From contig MPNW01000031.1 of NCBI GenBank assembly GCA_011800805.1, forward strand, positions 305,039 through 346,894: DNA of 41,856 nt, written 5' to 3'. Made by a program: the position numbers and the translations under genes. Of this stretch, positions 1-11,301 are shown piece by piece. The first letter of the stretch is position 1. Every line of letters begins with the position of its first letter. Origin of the DNA: Hirudo medicinalis. Taxonomy: Eukaryota; Annelida; Clitellata; Hirudinida; Hirudinidae. Under the pieces are notes generated by a model, which was given only the letters and a program-made list of their open reading frames with translations, was not told where the DNA came from and searched no databases.

Positions 1-57
1 ACGAAGGTCACTGCACGCAGGTCCGATTGTCGTAGCATGGTTCGATAGTGAGGAGTC

Positions 58-60
<3 letters not shown>

Positions 61-91
<31 letters not shown>

Positions 92-185
92 CGATGAGAT
101 GACGATGAGATGATGATGACGATGACGATGACGATGACGATGATGATGATATTGGTGGCGATGAGGATGATGACGATGATGATGA
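61..185. repeat. ATG/ATC trinucleotide microsatellite
   Basis: An imperfect (GAT)n run with interspersed GAC and GAG units. The apparent His-rich open frame on the minus strand is only this repeat read as CAT and CAC codons. Confidence 0.95.
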
Positions 186-244
186 TCGTGATAGTGAACT
201 TTTAGCAAATTACTGTATTACATAAATGCTGTATAAATGGTTGA

Positions 245-290
245 CAAGAAGCGCCGTGGTCGCTGTGCAAATGGCGCTATATAAATGAAA
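245..290 (+). repeat. L2-like LINE/SINE 3' tail fragment
   Basis: The segment contains AAGCGCC, a short spacer, then GGCGCTATATAAATG, so the GCGCC/GGCGC arms can fold into a hairpin. From general knowledge, this AAGCGC...GCGCTATATAAAT ending is typical of L2-clade LINEs and the SINEs that borrow their tails. The same ending recurs in the SINE near 16.76-16.94 kb. No head is visible here, so this is a truncated copy. Confidence 0.6.
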
Positions 291-719
291 CACACAATTA
301 TCACGTAATTGTTACTCTTGTTTCAGGCTTACTCCAATTCTTGACCTTCAGAGGCGCCAATCAGCAGCAGACGATTAATATCGTTAGTTTGCCATGGTCA
401 AGACCAAGTTGATTGATTGTGAATTAATGAATGATTTTATTATTTGAGGAACCGATGTCTGTCGAGAACAATCGTGGTGATGATCATGTGACTGATTAAA
501 AGTGAAATCATTTGTTGATGTGGTTCAATATTGTTCGTGCAAATACACGAATGTCGTTCAAACATCAATCTAAGGTTCGAACTGAGGAATGTTCCATGTG
601 TTAGTGCCAATGTTTTCTTGGTAAGTGGAGCAAAGCAGAGGAAAAGTTCCTTTTTAAGACAGAAAAACGTGAATGAGGTTCGTAATGAGGCGGAACTTTC
701 TTTCTGTAGAGGATGTTTA

Positions 720-829
720 TAAACAACTGGTTGTTAGGATGTTACATTTGTAAACAACTGGTTGTTAGGATGCTACGTTTGTAAACAACTGGCTGTTAGG
801 ATGTTATATTTGTAAACAACTTCAGAACA
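720..829. repeat. 31-bp minisatellite, about 3.4 copies
   Basis: Units beginning AAACAACTGG recur at 721, 752 and 783, with a partial fourth at 814, giving a period of 31 bp. The copies differ at a few bases. No gene lies nearby. Confidence 0.9.
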
Positions 830-1819
830 ACTCCATTTGCCGAGTTTATTAAATTCGTGTAATTAATTTCATCCTTGATATCTGCTCACTTTTTTTTTAG
901 AAACTAAACAGAAATGGCGAAAATAATTTAATTGCATGAAATAATATTTTATTTTTTCACATTTTCACAAGGAAATTTTACGTAAGGATGTTAAGCAAGG
1001 TGTTGTACTTCATTTGCACACAATATCACGGTTTTTGATAGGCTTCTCTCGCACATAAAGCAAAAGATTCTTATCTTTTCATTATTATTATTTTATTATT
1101 TTATTATTATTATTACCATTATTTTGTTTTATTTGATCTTAAAATAAATTTCAGAATTTAGGCTCGACGAAAATGCCGTAGTCGAGAGCGTCAATCAATA
1201 TCTGCGTTCCCATGGCAACGCTGCCTGAGACGTGTTCGAAACAAGCGGATTAAATAAGTTGCGAAATATAAACAACGTTTTAATCATGCTGAAATTTATT
1301 TCTAAACAAAAAAAATAAAATAATAAAATCAATTTTCTCCTGGAAACGCAATCGTCCAAAAGTGGTCATCATCTCGCTTACTTGTGGACCGAAATCCTTT
1401 TGAAAGACCAGCAAGTTGTCTAAATACGAATTCATCAATCAAAGATAATGGACTGCTTGATTCCCAAAATAATTTGAAGTTTTTTTTTTAACTGCGGGAG
1501 AAAAGATTGACGTGAATTTTTTTTTTTTTTTTTTTTTTGGACAATTTGGGTAAATTAAATATTTATTATTAATTATTTGTTAAAAATATAGTTTTTTTCT
1601 TTGTTAACTAAAATTAGCAATTTTACATTTTCACTGATAAAACAGTTTGAATCATTTTTTAAAAACCTAAGATAAGAAAGCCTTGAAATAGTTTCAAGGT
1701 CATTTCTTGTCAGACCTTGACCTTAATTGTGAATCCTTTTTATAGCACATTTTTGGGGGATATTTTCCTATATGCCACATCACAACACTAAGCAAACAAA
1801 TTATTACTTGATGAAGGTA

Positions 1820-1890
1820 AGCCATGATTTTCTCATCCAAGCCCGGATTTGAACCCGGCACTGTTCGGTCGGCTTCATGCAACTCATTTA
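1820..1890 (-). repeat. tRNA-like 3' half (SINE fragment)
   Basis: On the minus strand there is a perfect Pol III B-box core, GGGTTCAAATCC, inside a pairing T-arm (CCGG...CCGG). No A box or matching 5' acceptor strand is recognisable upstream, so it reads as the 3' half of a tRNA or of a tRNA-derived SINE rather than a working tRNA gene. Confidence 0.5.
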
Positions 1891-2154
1891 CCTTCTTATT
1901 AATTAATGGACAGAATTATTTGCCGTGGTCCTACAAAACGTTTGTCAAACAACACGAGGGTGATGGTGATGATGATGGTGATGATGAGACAAACAAACAT
2001 TCATCCCGCTTTGAAAATGTGAGTCATTACAGAAGGATGGACGGCCTGACGAAAAAGATTCAAGAGGATTAACAGAGTATTTCTGGTGTCGCTCAGTACT
2101 CGCTATTTAATTACGATCAATTTGTTTGAGTTAGTTTTACTGTAGCTTTCAACA

Positions 2155-2204
2155 TCATCATCATCGTCATCGTCATCATCATCATCATCATCATCATCAC
2201 CATT
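2155..2204. repeat. (ATC)n microsatellite
   Basis: A near-perfect ATC run with a few GTC variants. The minus-strand poly-Asp open frame here is an artefact of the repeat. Confidence 0.9.
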
Positions 2205-2462
2205 GTTGCTATTATTGTTGTTGTCATTATTTTTATATTTTATTCGGAATAATCCGAAAACTTCGTCGGCATAGTGCAATACCGTACACAATGAAAGGAG
2301 AGAAAATTGTGATGAGGACGACGAGGATGGGATGCCTGTGATGATTGTGGTAGCATTTCTTTGATTTTTTTTAGTTTAACTACTCTAATTGTAATAATAA
2401 CCGAATCAATAATCAAGTTAATAGAATTGGGTCACCAAGAATTACGAATGCTCCTAACCACC

Positions 2463-2622
2463 CACCCATTCGTTCGTTCGTTCGTCCATTCATTCGTTCG
2501 TTCGTTCGTTCGTTCGTTCGATCGTTCGATCGTTCGTTCGTTCGTTCGTTCGTTCGTTCGTTCATTCATTCATTCATTCATTCATTCTTTCGTCCGTCCG
2601 TCCGTCCATCCATCCATCCACT
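2463..2622. repeat. Compound tetranucleotide repeat TTCG/TTCA/TCCG/TCCA
   Basis: A run of TTCG units with interspersed GATC-type variants passes into TTCA units, then TCCG, then TCCA. The plus-strand frame rich in SFVRSFV is only the repeat translated. A second array of the same composition lies at 13905-13980. Confidence 0.95.
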
Positions 2623-2997
2623 CGACCATTGTTTCACCGTCAAAATGTTCAGATTCGGCTTGGAAATGTCAACCAACTCTTCTTCTTTTCTAAAGAAAGC
2701 ACAGCAAACATGCACGAAATGCCAACTAGGAATGGAGATAAGAAGTTGAAAGAAGTGAGAGTCACAGAAAGCCTGCTTAAGCCTCAACAGTTGCTGATGA
2801 TGATTGTTCAGGTGAATGAGTGAATGAGGATAAGAAAATGAATGAAACTCATCTCCATCCCAAACTCAACATCCAAACCGAACATCCAAATATGGAAAGT
2901 TCTCGTGTTGGCCTTTTACGAATAAGTCTTAGCATGTTATAATCACTTCTTGTCTAATTTAACGTCTATTATTCTTCTTCTTCATATTATTGTTGTT

Positions 2998-3076
2998 GTT
3001 ATTATTATTATTATTATTATCATCATCATCATCATCATCACCACCACCACCATCATCATCATTATTGTTATTATTA
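2998..3076. repeat. Compound ATT/ATC/ACC microsatellite
   Basis: ATT units pass into ATC, then ACC, then ATC again. No coding potential is associated with it. Confidence 0.9.
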
Positions 3077-3293
3077 TCTTTCTTTCTTTTTTCCGGATGG
3101 GTTGGTAATTTATCGAACTTCTACGGATATTTGTCGAACTGAGTTTCGAACTCAGCTCGCTAAATTTTGCCCTCCGATTGCAATGCGATGCATTGTTTGA
3201 TGATTAGCGATCATNGATCCCACAAAAAACTTTTTTTTGGTCAATAATTCAGAATTTTCAAATTACTCATTCAAAGCATACGACATTGATGAT

Positions 3294-3345
3294 GTCGTTG
3301 TTGTTGTTGTTGTTGTTGTTGTTGCTTGTTGTTGTTGATGTTGAT
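3294..3345. repeat. (GTT)n microsatellite
   Basis: About 16 GTT units with one interruption, followed by AT-rich DNA full of TTAATTAA words up to about 3620. Confidence 0.9.
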
Positions 3346-3739
3346 AAACTAAACTTGATAGTGCAGTTGTCGAGATTAATTACCAGCTAATCAATATTCA
3401 AAATTACCTCGTTGTGAAATAATAAAGCTAACTACTAGTTTTAATGAGCAAAAGTTAATTAATTAAAATTCATTTTAAATTAATAGCTTTATAGAAATAA
3501 CTTTAAATTAATTAACCTTGATTAATTAAATTTAATTAAATTCTTTAACTTTGATTAACTTAAATTAATTAGCTTTGCTTAATTTGAATTAGCTTTAATT
3601 AAGCACATAATTAAATTTATGTGACAAGAAAGTACCAATTTAATAAATTGCAAACATGTTACTTAATATTTTTTTGATTAATTTTTTTTTTAACTTACAT
3701 TTTTATTTTTTTTCATTAAACTCAATTCTTTAATCGCGA

Positions 3740-4200
3740 AAAATACAACCACTTTTCCCGCGCAAATACCCCCTCGAGTCGATAGATCACCAACCTTCTT
3801 CCAAAGATCCTGATCAAACTTCTCGGCGCTGACACCGATTCCGCCCGATTTGGCAGAAAACCCGGAGGGAATCATCCTCTGGGTGACGGGGTGACCCGTC
3901 GTCTTCAGAATCAAAAACGGAGAATCTGCCATTAGATGCTCGAGGGTCTGTAGCTCCCCATGATCCCGGGGTCGGTCTTTGTGGGGGCCGTTGCAGTCTC
4001 TCGTAGACAAGCACTCGGCAGCCAAGGAGCCAGCGAAGTTGGCATGTCTGATCTCTTCGGGGTAGGGTTCCAAGAAGAAACCTGGCCAAGTCGTTACCAT
4101 GGTCACGGGGTGGAAAAGCGAGGCAAAGTTACTCCTCGATTTGGATCTTCATGTCGATCGATAGGCGATCGTCCTCAAAGAGATTCAACTTTCAGATTCG
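3740..4200 (-). other. GC-rich open stretch, possible exon or gene remnant
   Basis: This segment is clearly richer in G+C than the AT-rich DNA on both sides and holds a minus-strand open frame of about 138 codons (4106-3690). Its middle part reads like ordinary protein: PGFFLEPYPEEIRHANFAG, later EKFDQDLWKKVGDLSTR. A short upstream frame (about 4190-4133) reads FEDDRLSIDMKIQIEE and ends near a possible GT donor. The LW.kvgdLs end faintly recalls the C-terminus of retinol-dehydrogenase-like short-chain dehydrogenases, but I cannot confirm any family. No start, complete exon chain or neighbouring exons could be assembled. It may be one exon of a gene whose other exons I missed, a pseudogene piece, or chance. 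Confidence 0.3.
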
Positions 4201-6083
4201 ACATATTCAACAGCCTTCCGTAGTCTCCAGTTTACTGTGTTGAGTTGAAAAATATTTATTTTGCCTGGAAGTCTTTTCCTTGCCAAAGTCATTGCTTTTG
4301 GAGAATTTAGCACGAAATAAACAACAACGTGAGTAGGATGGGTCTGCTAGATTAAATCCGCACTCGTTCAGATGATGAATCACTTTGAACCTCAACACTG
4401 ACAAAGAAAGACCTAAATAACTAATTTTTTTTGTTCTTTTCTGTTCAAGAAAAATCTGTTCAAGAATTTTCGTTTTGGTTCATTTATGTTCAAATCGACA
4501 GAATGATGTCGGCGTAAAAACGTATATTTCTAGCGATCCCAAAATAAGATCTACCTTTTCACGAGAAACTCCGACTTGATTACTTGAATTAATTAAAATT
4601 AATTATGATTAGTAAGTCAATTAAATCCATGATAGATGTTCATACTATTTCAGCGGTCCTGAATAAATTTGATTGCATCACATTTATCCATCAAATCACG
4701 AAATTCATTCAACCGATCCTCAAAATTGCAGAAACGAATCGTGGAAAACTCACTTTAGCGGCGCATCGATACAATGCGAGGTGAGGCCGACGGGTTATAT
4801 GGAGTTGTAATCCTCCGCGTCATTTCCGTTGTGCTCGGGCCGGATCTATATGACGTGCATCCAACTCATTCACAATACCTGAGAATAGGACTCTTTTCAT
4901 CACGGGTTGTGAGACTGGTGATGTTGCTGGTGTTGTTTTGGATTATTGCTTTTCGAGTTTCCGTCCGATGAAGATTCAGAATGCCATCTTAACGAAAGCT
5001 GTCTTTGAGTCTTTCCTGTTCGACGTGGACGTAGCACGAATAGACGATTGATGTGTTTAATATCGCAAATCTTCACCAGCCTTAAGGCGTTTTCTATATT
5101 GTGAAATAATGTATTTGTCTTCATTTTAGAAACTATTACTTACATAATTATCATCGGACTGAGGCCGTCCAAAAGTTATGCATCAAATGCACGCCGAAAT
5201 ATTTATTCCTCTATTTTTTTTTCTAGATGCTTTCATTCATTCTCTTAATCGCTCGCGTCAAGAAATTTGCCCTTAAAATTTCTCAACCGAAAAAAGAAAA
5301 AAAGCTTTCCGCGCTCTGACGAGCCGAAAGCGTAAACAGCCAAGAAAGAAAAATGAAACTGAGTTTTCAGAGTCTATCGAGCGTCTATTTTACATCTGAA
5401 ACAGCATGAAGAAGCAGAGGCGACACAAAAATATATTTCGATGCGGAAAATGACTAAACATCTGCTGGAAATTTCTACGTATCGATTCGTCATATTTTAT
5501 CTATCCTCCCCCATTTTTTCGTCTCGTTTCGATCGATTTGAGACGCCTTTTAGAATTGCGTTTTCCCCTTGTTGCTGTTTTTAGCAGACAAACGCCTCAC
5601 ATTGTTTTGGGATGAACGAGTTTAAAGACGAATAAAACATTTAGCAATAAGGTTGTGTTTTGGAGTGGTTTATCACACAGACATTAGTCTAAATTAATGT
5701 TATGTTTACCAAAAATCAAAAATAATAACGTCTATGAGAACTGGATTGATTGACAACAGTGCAATTCCCCCTGTGACACTAACCGTTTATATTTAATAAC
5801 ATAGATAGCAAAACCCATAGAAATTCAAACTAGGATTTAATTGAAAATTCCAGTGATTTCGAGGGAAGATTTAAGATCAATCATATTATGATCCTTCATA
5901 TAATTTATATAATTTATATGTCCTTCATATAATTTACAATTGATATGTACATTCCAAAATAGTCATTCATACATCTTCAGGATAAAGGATTACTAAGTCT
6001 TGATAATCGTACATCTTCAGGGTAAAGAACAATTAAGTCTCGATAATCCCGACAACATCGACGTACTGCAGGTTCGAATGCTT
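4201..6083. other. No gene seen (downstream of ZIP gene)
   Basis: I see no frame with coding character. A 39-40 bp direct duplication with the core CATCTTCAGG(A/G)TAAAG occurs at about 5971-6048, and a short AT repeat (TCCTTCATATAATTTA) at about 5895-5938. The last part probably includes the 3' UTR of the minus-strand ZIP gene. Confidence 0.6.
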
Positions 6084-7750
6084 TCAGACAGGAGAGAGCA
6101 TCATTATCACTGACATAAGACCAATGCCAGCTGTAAGGCTGAGGACCTTAAAGAGAGGGTTTGGTCTCCTCTTGCGAGTAAAGAACTCGTGGGGGAGAAG
6201 TTCAAAAAAGACAATGTAGAGAAATGAGCCGCAGGCCAAGCCCTGCAAGGAGCCGATAACGGCACCGGCAATTCCTTCGTTGAAATGGACCATTTCGATG
6301 CCGAGTCTGAAATTTGGAAATTGTCGTTTGAGCAGCGACTAAATTTCTGGAAATTTCATTAATCGATTTAACGTTTTTAGCCAAAATATATAATATTTTT
6401 AATTTTAGTGTAAAAACGGAAACGTCTGCCAGCCATCGGCAATAAAGTCAAGACACTCACCCTGTTGAGGTTCCTACTGGCGATGCAAGGCAAAAGATCA
6501 ACATGGACACCAACTGAGTACTTTTGCTGAGGTCGCTCTGAGCCATGTTGACGCCAAAACTGAAAGCCACTATGCACTTGTGGATGGCAATGGCCGTGAA
6601 CAGCTGCACCACGGAAGACAGCTTTTCCATGAGACCAAGGGCGAGCCCCTCAAATATGGAATGAATGGAGAGAGCCACTGCCAGCGTGATGTACCTCATC
6701 TGAGAGTGGGCTGCCGGGTCGTTCTGCACCTCTCTCCTCTCTATCTCCTCCTCGCAAAGATCCTCTGCAATGTTTTGGGCCTCTGCTATTTCCTGTTCCA
6801 AGTTGTTGTCGAACGCCTCGGAAGACTGGTCTTGGATGGCCACGTCTTCTATGGCACCGTAGGCCTCATGGTTGTGAGAACCAGTGAGACCCTTATTTTC
6901 TGCTTCCTCATTGGGCATAGAGACTGATTCGTGGGGGAGTTGGTGATTATGGTGAGTTTGATGGTTGATGATGGCTTCATAGTCCAATCTGTTAGGGGGA
7001 ATGGTGGAAGCCGTCGAGGAAAACAGGGACTCTCCACCACCTGGGTGATGATGTCCATGGAACAAGTCGCCTCCGCTTTTACATAGATTTGCCAACTGCA
7101 AAAAGAAGTTAAATTTAGTCCATATTTAATACCTAGGTCATATAAAAACTTATGAATTCTAATGGGTACTTCTAAAAGACATATACTGACTTTCAAAATC
7201 ATGCATATAACCAAAAATATACCTGCTCAATTGTAATGAGAATGAGGAAACCCAGAACGACGCAGAATTGAGGGGTTGGGAATGTACGGCTCAATCCTGG
7301 GAAAGCGTCAAAAAAATTATCAAAGTTTTCTTCCACTTCTGGAAGGACGTCTAGCAGACAGACGCCAAGGAAGACTCCAGAGGCAAAGCAATTGGTCAGG
7401 CTGATTAGGACTTTGTGCAAGCGTCTGCGACGCCTCAGCTTTCTGAATTGATGCCTAGAATAACAAAGGAACAATGTAAATTTTAACTTCCAATGTTTTG
7501 ATGCCATCAGATTCTAAGTAAATAAAAAGTAAACATGGAAGAAATGGAAGCATGCATAAAACTGGCAGAAAAAAAAATCAATTGTTGCTTCTGACCTATC
7601 CATCTCTGTGGCTTCTTTCTTGGAGGCATAGTACAGAAGGATTTTGGGCAGGAAGCAAAAAAACGTTGTGACAATGAACATTGACACGATCAAGATGATC
7701 TTCAAATTCCGCCCCATGGTTTCCTCTACAGACTCTTGAAGGTCGGTCAT
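6084..7750 (-). CDS. ZIP-family zinc transporter (SLC39A1/2/3-like), 4 exons, 414 aa
   Basis: Predicted to import zinc, or a similar divalent metal, into the cytosol across the plasma membrane. Exons on the minus strand: 7750-7596, 7454-7223, 7095-6461 and 6306-6084. Their lengths keep one frame throughout and all junctions are GT-AG. Eight membrane segments can be placed. Segment IV carries the ZIP signature HSIFEGLALGL, segment V carries HKCIVAFSFGVNM, and segment VII is followed by FFELLPHE; the His and Glu residues of IV and V form the metal site in this family. A long cytosolic loop between segments III and IV holds a His cluster, HGHHHPGG, and an acidic stretch, as in ZIP1-3. The start is the ATG giving MTDLQES; the frame upstream has no ATG. 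The family is sure, the exact paralog is not. Confidence 0.93.
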
Positions 7751-8599
7751 TTCTTTTTCGTGTAACAAAAGTCAAGCATCAAAACTATTCACATAATTCA
7801 CTTAGTTACGGTTGAAAGTAGTAGGCAATCTACTCAGAAAAGCCCCAATACTACAATTAAAAGCATATAAGAAATTATCTCAAAAATAAATTGATCTTCA
7901 ACTAGAATGTAAAATAAAAATTCTAAAGCAAGTATAATTGCAACTCATAATTCTATCGTAAACCATTTATTGAAAAGCAACCTTATCCGAGTTTTGTAAT
8001 ATGTAATTTTCCTAAGATGTAGCAAATGCGATCTACCTTATAACGTGATTAGATTTAATCCTTCAATAACGTAATCAATAAAGGGCATAAATCGTTTCCA
8101 AAGCTTACTTGCTCAATTCTTCTATGAATAACTTCTACGACTCCTAATAGTTCGCTTATAAACTTCAGGTAAGGCAATTAGAATCATAAGAAAATGTTAT
8201 CAATCAACAAATGCACTACGTTTGCATAAAACCGGCATATGATAAAGGCAATCATGTGATCGTATTCAAGATGTTTACATTTTGTGAGATTAAAAGTAAA
8301 TGAATTTTAATGAAGTCAACTTAATGAGCGATATTTCTCGGTTTTTTAACACAATTTTATATATGATTACTGGAAGTCACCAGAGCTTATTTATCCAATC
8401 AGATAATTCATTATTAGATTAGATTATTAGACAAAACACTGGACAACTTCGATAGACTCAACAAAACCCCGGGTCATTTAAAGTCTTTATTCACGAAATC
8501 AAAAATGATTTTCTTCTCAGAAAAATACGATTGAAGCAATACTGTTGGTATTTCAGGTCAACAAAGCTAAATAATGGATCGACTAAATGATCTAATATA
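7751..8599. other. Intergenic, probable ZIP promoter
   Basis: AT-rich sequence between the ZIP start codon and the stop of the next minus-strand gene. No further exon or named element is visible. It must hold the ZIP promoter and the 3' UTR of the coiled-coil gene. Confidence 0.5.
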
Positions 8600-9410
8600 C
8601 TATGTGGATATCTTTTCATATGATTCGATGGACGACTTCGCCGCAAGTTTGACTTCTGCATAGCATTTGATGGAGTCTTTCCTCATGGCATCTCTGTATT
8701 TTTTGTCCATATCTTCCAAAATATCTCGCCTCAGTCTGTAACCGTTCTTGAGTAAATCCGTTTCTTTTCTCAGAGCTTTTATTTTACTCTCCACTTCCAC
8801 ACTGCTGAGGCCTGTTGTGAAATAATAAACTCGGATCTAGTGATATGAATCAAAGCTAAAATCAAAAATCAAAATGTTCCTTACATTCGTCTATAGAAGT
8901 TGTTCCGTCGACAAAAGGACTGCTGGTAGCAAATTCCTTGGCCGACATCAGAAGGCTACTAATTTTGCCATGGACGATGTCTCGAGCCTGAACTGTCTCT
9001 GATTTCCTTAGGTGCTCTAGGGCCTCCTCTATCATTTCTTTGAGAGCTTTGTAACGTAAAAGAGCAGGATCATATTTATGTTTTGCGTAAGAGCTCTTCA
9101 ATTCATTCAGAATCGCGTCCGTCTTGTTGAATTCACGAAGTCTTTTCTCCTTTTCTTGCGATTCTCTCTTATATTCTGTTATCTGATCTTGGGAAGCCGG
9201 AATGGCTTTTGACTTCGTTAATTTGCCTATCGTTACAAGATATTTGTCCTGTTTAAACTTATTGGTTAAATGAAGTTTCCCAGAGCTAAAGCAATATTTA
9301 ATTAAAATGTGTATTAATGTGATTTTTCAAAATGACAAGACCAATTAATTACACCAAGCCCTTAGTCATCATTTTTGGTAACACTCACCCAGCGCTTTCA
9401 ACATGTCCAT
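8600..9410 (-). CDS. Coiled-coil protein of unknown function, 3 exons, 191 aa
   Basis: Exons 9410-9389 (22 nt), 9226-8885 and 8811-8600 join in frame with GT-AG borders. The product begins MDMLKALGKLTKSKAIPAS and is mostly helical and highly charged, rich in Lys and Glu with Leu/Ile at heptad spacing (about residues 20-65 and 125-180). It has no signal peptide, membrane segment or catalytic motif. A Ser/Thr-rich link (TSSPFVDGTTSIDEC) separates two helical halves, so it could fold as a hairpin or act as a small subunit of a larger complex. I do not recognise the family. It lies head-to-tail between the ZIP and pseudouridine synthase genes, each with its own intergenic space. Confidence 0.75.
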
Positions 9411-9931
9411 GTCCAAAAAAAAATTCTCAGAACGATCAACTTTTTAAATATCGCCAAAAATATGATCAATTGACGTAGCAACTCCGAAGCATATTAAAGC
9501 CTATTTTGAAAAGATTTTAAGAATGTGAACTTTGGCAAGATCAAAATTTATTTGAAATGGTTCAAGTAAATTCCTTAATTGGACGAATTTCTAGTCAAGT
9601 AAGTAATGTATAAGCCTAAATGATGCTGCTCATCGGCTTATTCAAATAATGGGCCTAACGATCCTAGCCACAACGTTCGATATTTCACATAGACATAGAA
9701 TTCTCGAGCTAATTATTATTCATGCACAGGTGAAAGTTCCGAATGAAAACCTAGACATTGAATTTCTACTTTTGATTTTTTTTCTTAAATAGTTTAAAAT
9801 AATTTATTTAAAATAAAACTGCTTGTAACTATTGGTGCAGAATGTAAAAAAACCTTTTATTAAAATGTCTAATGTAATCGACAACTCAGAAAACAATCGC
9901 GAAATTGAATTAAATTTTATTCGCCAGATTA
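9411..9931. other. Intergenic: coiled-coil gene promoter and RPUSD1 3' UTR
   Basis: AT-rich, no open frame of interest. On the minus strand an AATAAA (plus-strand TTTATT at 9916-9921) follows the RPUSD1 stop by only about 10 bases, with another near 9857, giving plausible poly(A) signals. Confidence 0.5.
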
Positions 9932-11301
9932 CTAAAAACCAGCATCTTCCAAATTTACAAAAGTGTGTTTGACGCTCCACTTGTCGTCTGCGAGAAATGG
10001 GTCGCCTATGGTAACATTGACCGCTCTAGGTACGTGCAATTTCGAAGCGTGCAGCATCATTCTGTGAGGATCTGTATCAAGACCATTAGAATATGTGAAA
10101 TCGCCTATAATGGGGTGCCCTATGTGGCACATGTGAACCCTGAGTTGGTGTCTTCGACCTGCAATCACAAATGTATGTGTTACAATTTTGGAATGCTAAA
10201 ATGTTAAAAATGTAGAATATCCTATGATCTGGATTAATAGAAATTGAGTTGATAGTGATTTATTTTATTTTGCCTCTTGTAGGCATTGCCATGGCATCAT
10301 CTCTTTTTCTCAAACAAAGTACATACCAGTCTTAGGTATTAATAGCACTTTAGAGGCAGGTCTACCATCATAGAGACCAGTCTCAAGCAGGGTCAGAAAG
10401 GTTGTAGCCTCCCTAGGTTTGAGACAATTTGGGGAGAGATCAGTACACATTTTGTGGGCACCTTCACTGGAGTAATCCTCTCCTATTACAGCTTCAATGA
10501 CCATCTTTGCATCCTTCACATGGTCTCTGACCTTTGAAATAAAGGTGGAAATTCAGAAATAAAGAAAATGTTACCATCCCAACTGTGCATTGTATTAATT
10601 GGGGATGATCCATGGATATATGCCACCTACAAGGGCAATGTAATGCTTCTGAACTAAATGATTTCTGAAAGCTTTTGATGCCACTTCCGCTGCAGATTTA
10701 GTCAAGGCCACACACAGACAACCACTTGTAGAATAGTCAAGTCGATGGACAAAACTGTTGACGATAAAAATTTGGACTGAAATTATGCCACAAAATTGTA
10801 TGTTACTGGTAAATACTTGTAGTTGTCAAAATATTTGTTAGGTGATGCTCCCACGCTTGTGATCAGCCATTATGAGCAAATTTAAGCGTAAACCATGTGT
10901 GCTTGGGGCTCCGTGTAGATACCTACCACACCATTAGCAGTTACTTGACCAAGCGTGCTGAGCACTAGATTCTTGAATTGAAGCAATCATGACTTCATTG
11001 CACTCAAGAAACCGAATACATGCTCTTAGAGCTGTGAAGGTGCTTAAGACTTAAGAATTTCAAAAAGTTGTAATCACCGGAACGAATGTTTCACGTTGGG
11101 GTCAACGAGCACCGGAAACATGGCAGCCAGTTTGGTGGCCACAGTCTCGTCACTTGAATCATCACTATTTATTTTTATATCTGGTGGCTTGTTGACGACG
11201 ATAAAGTGCTCGTCTAGATAAGCAACTTCCAATGGTGTCAACATTCCCATCTGCAGTCGACAATTGGTGAATATAAACATCACAGATCGTTTATTAGACA
11301 T
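9932..11301 (-). CDS. RPUSD1: RluA-family pseudouridine synthase (RPUSD1-like), 4 exons, 259 aa
   Basis: Isomerises uridine to pseudouridine in RNA; the particular substrate of the RPUSD1 branch cannot be read from sequence. Exons: 11301-11078, 10754-10631, 10531-10327 and 10158-9932, in frame with GT-AG borders. The N-terminus has the RluA lead-in (EVAYLDEHFIVVNKPPDIK). Exon 2 carries motif II, VHRLDYSTSGCL, with the catalytic Asp at about residue 81. The C-terminal part has GRRHQLRVHMCHIGHPIIGD, the conserved RluA motif III region. No S4 RNA-binding domain and no obvious mitochondrial targeting peptide are present, and the length is close to animal RPUSD1 (about 310 aa). The start is the ATG giving MSNKRSVM; a second Met (MGMLTPLEV) is also possible. 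Confidence 0.93.

Noticed and set aside
8..208. His-rich minus-strand open frame
   Set aside because: Translation of a GAT microsatellite; no gene character.
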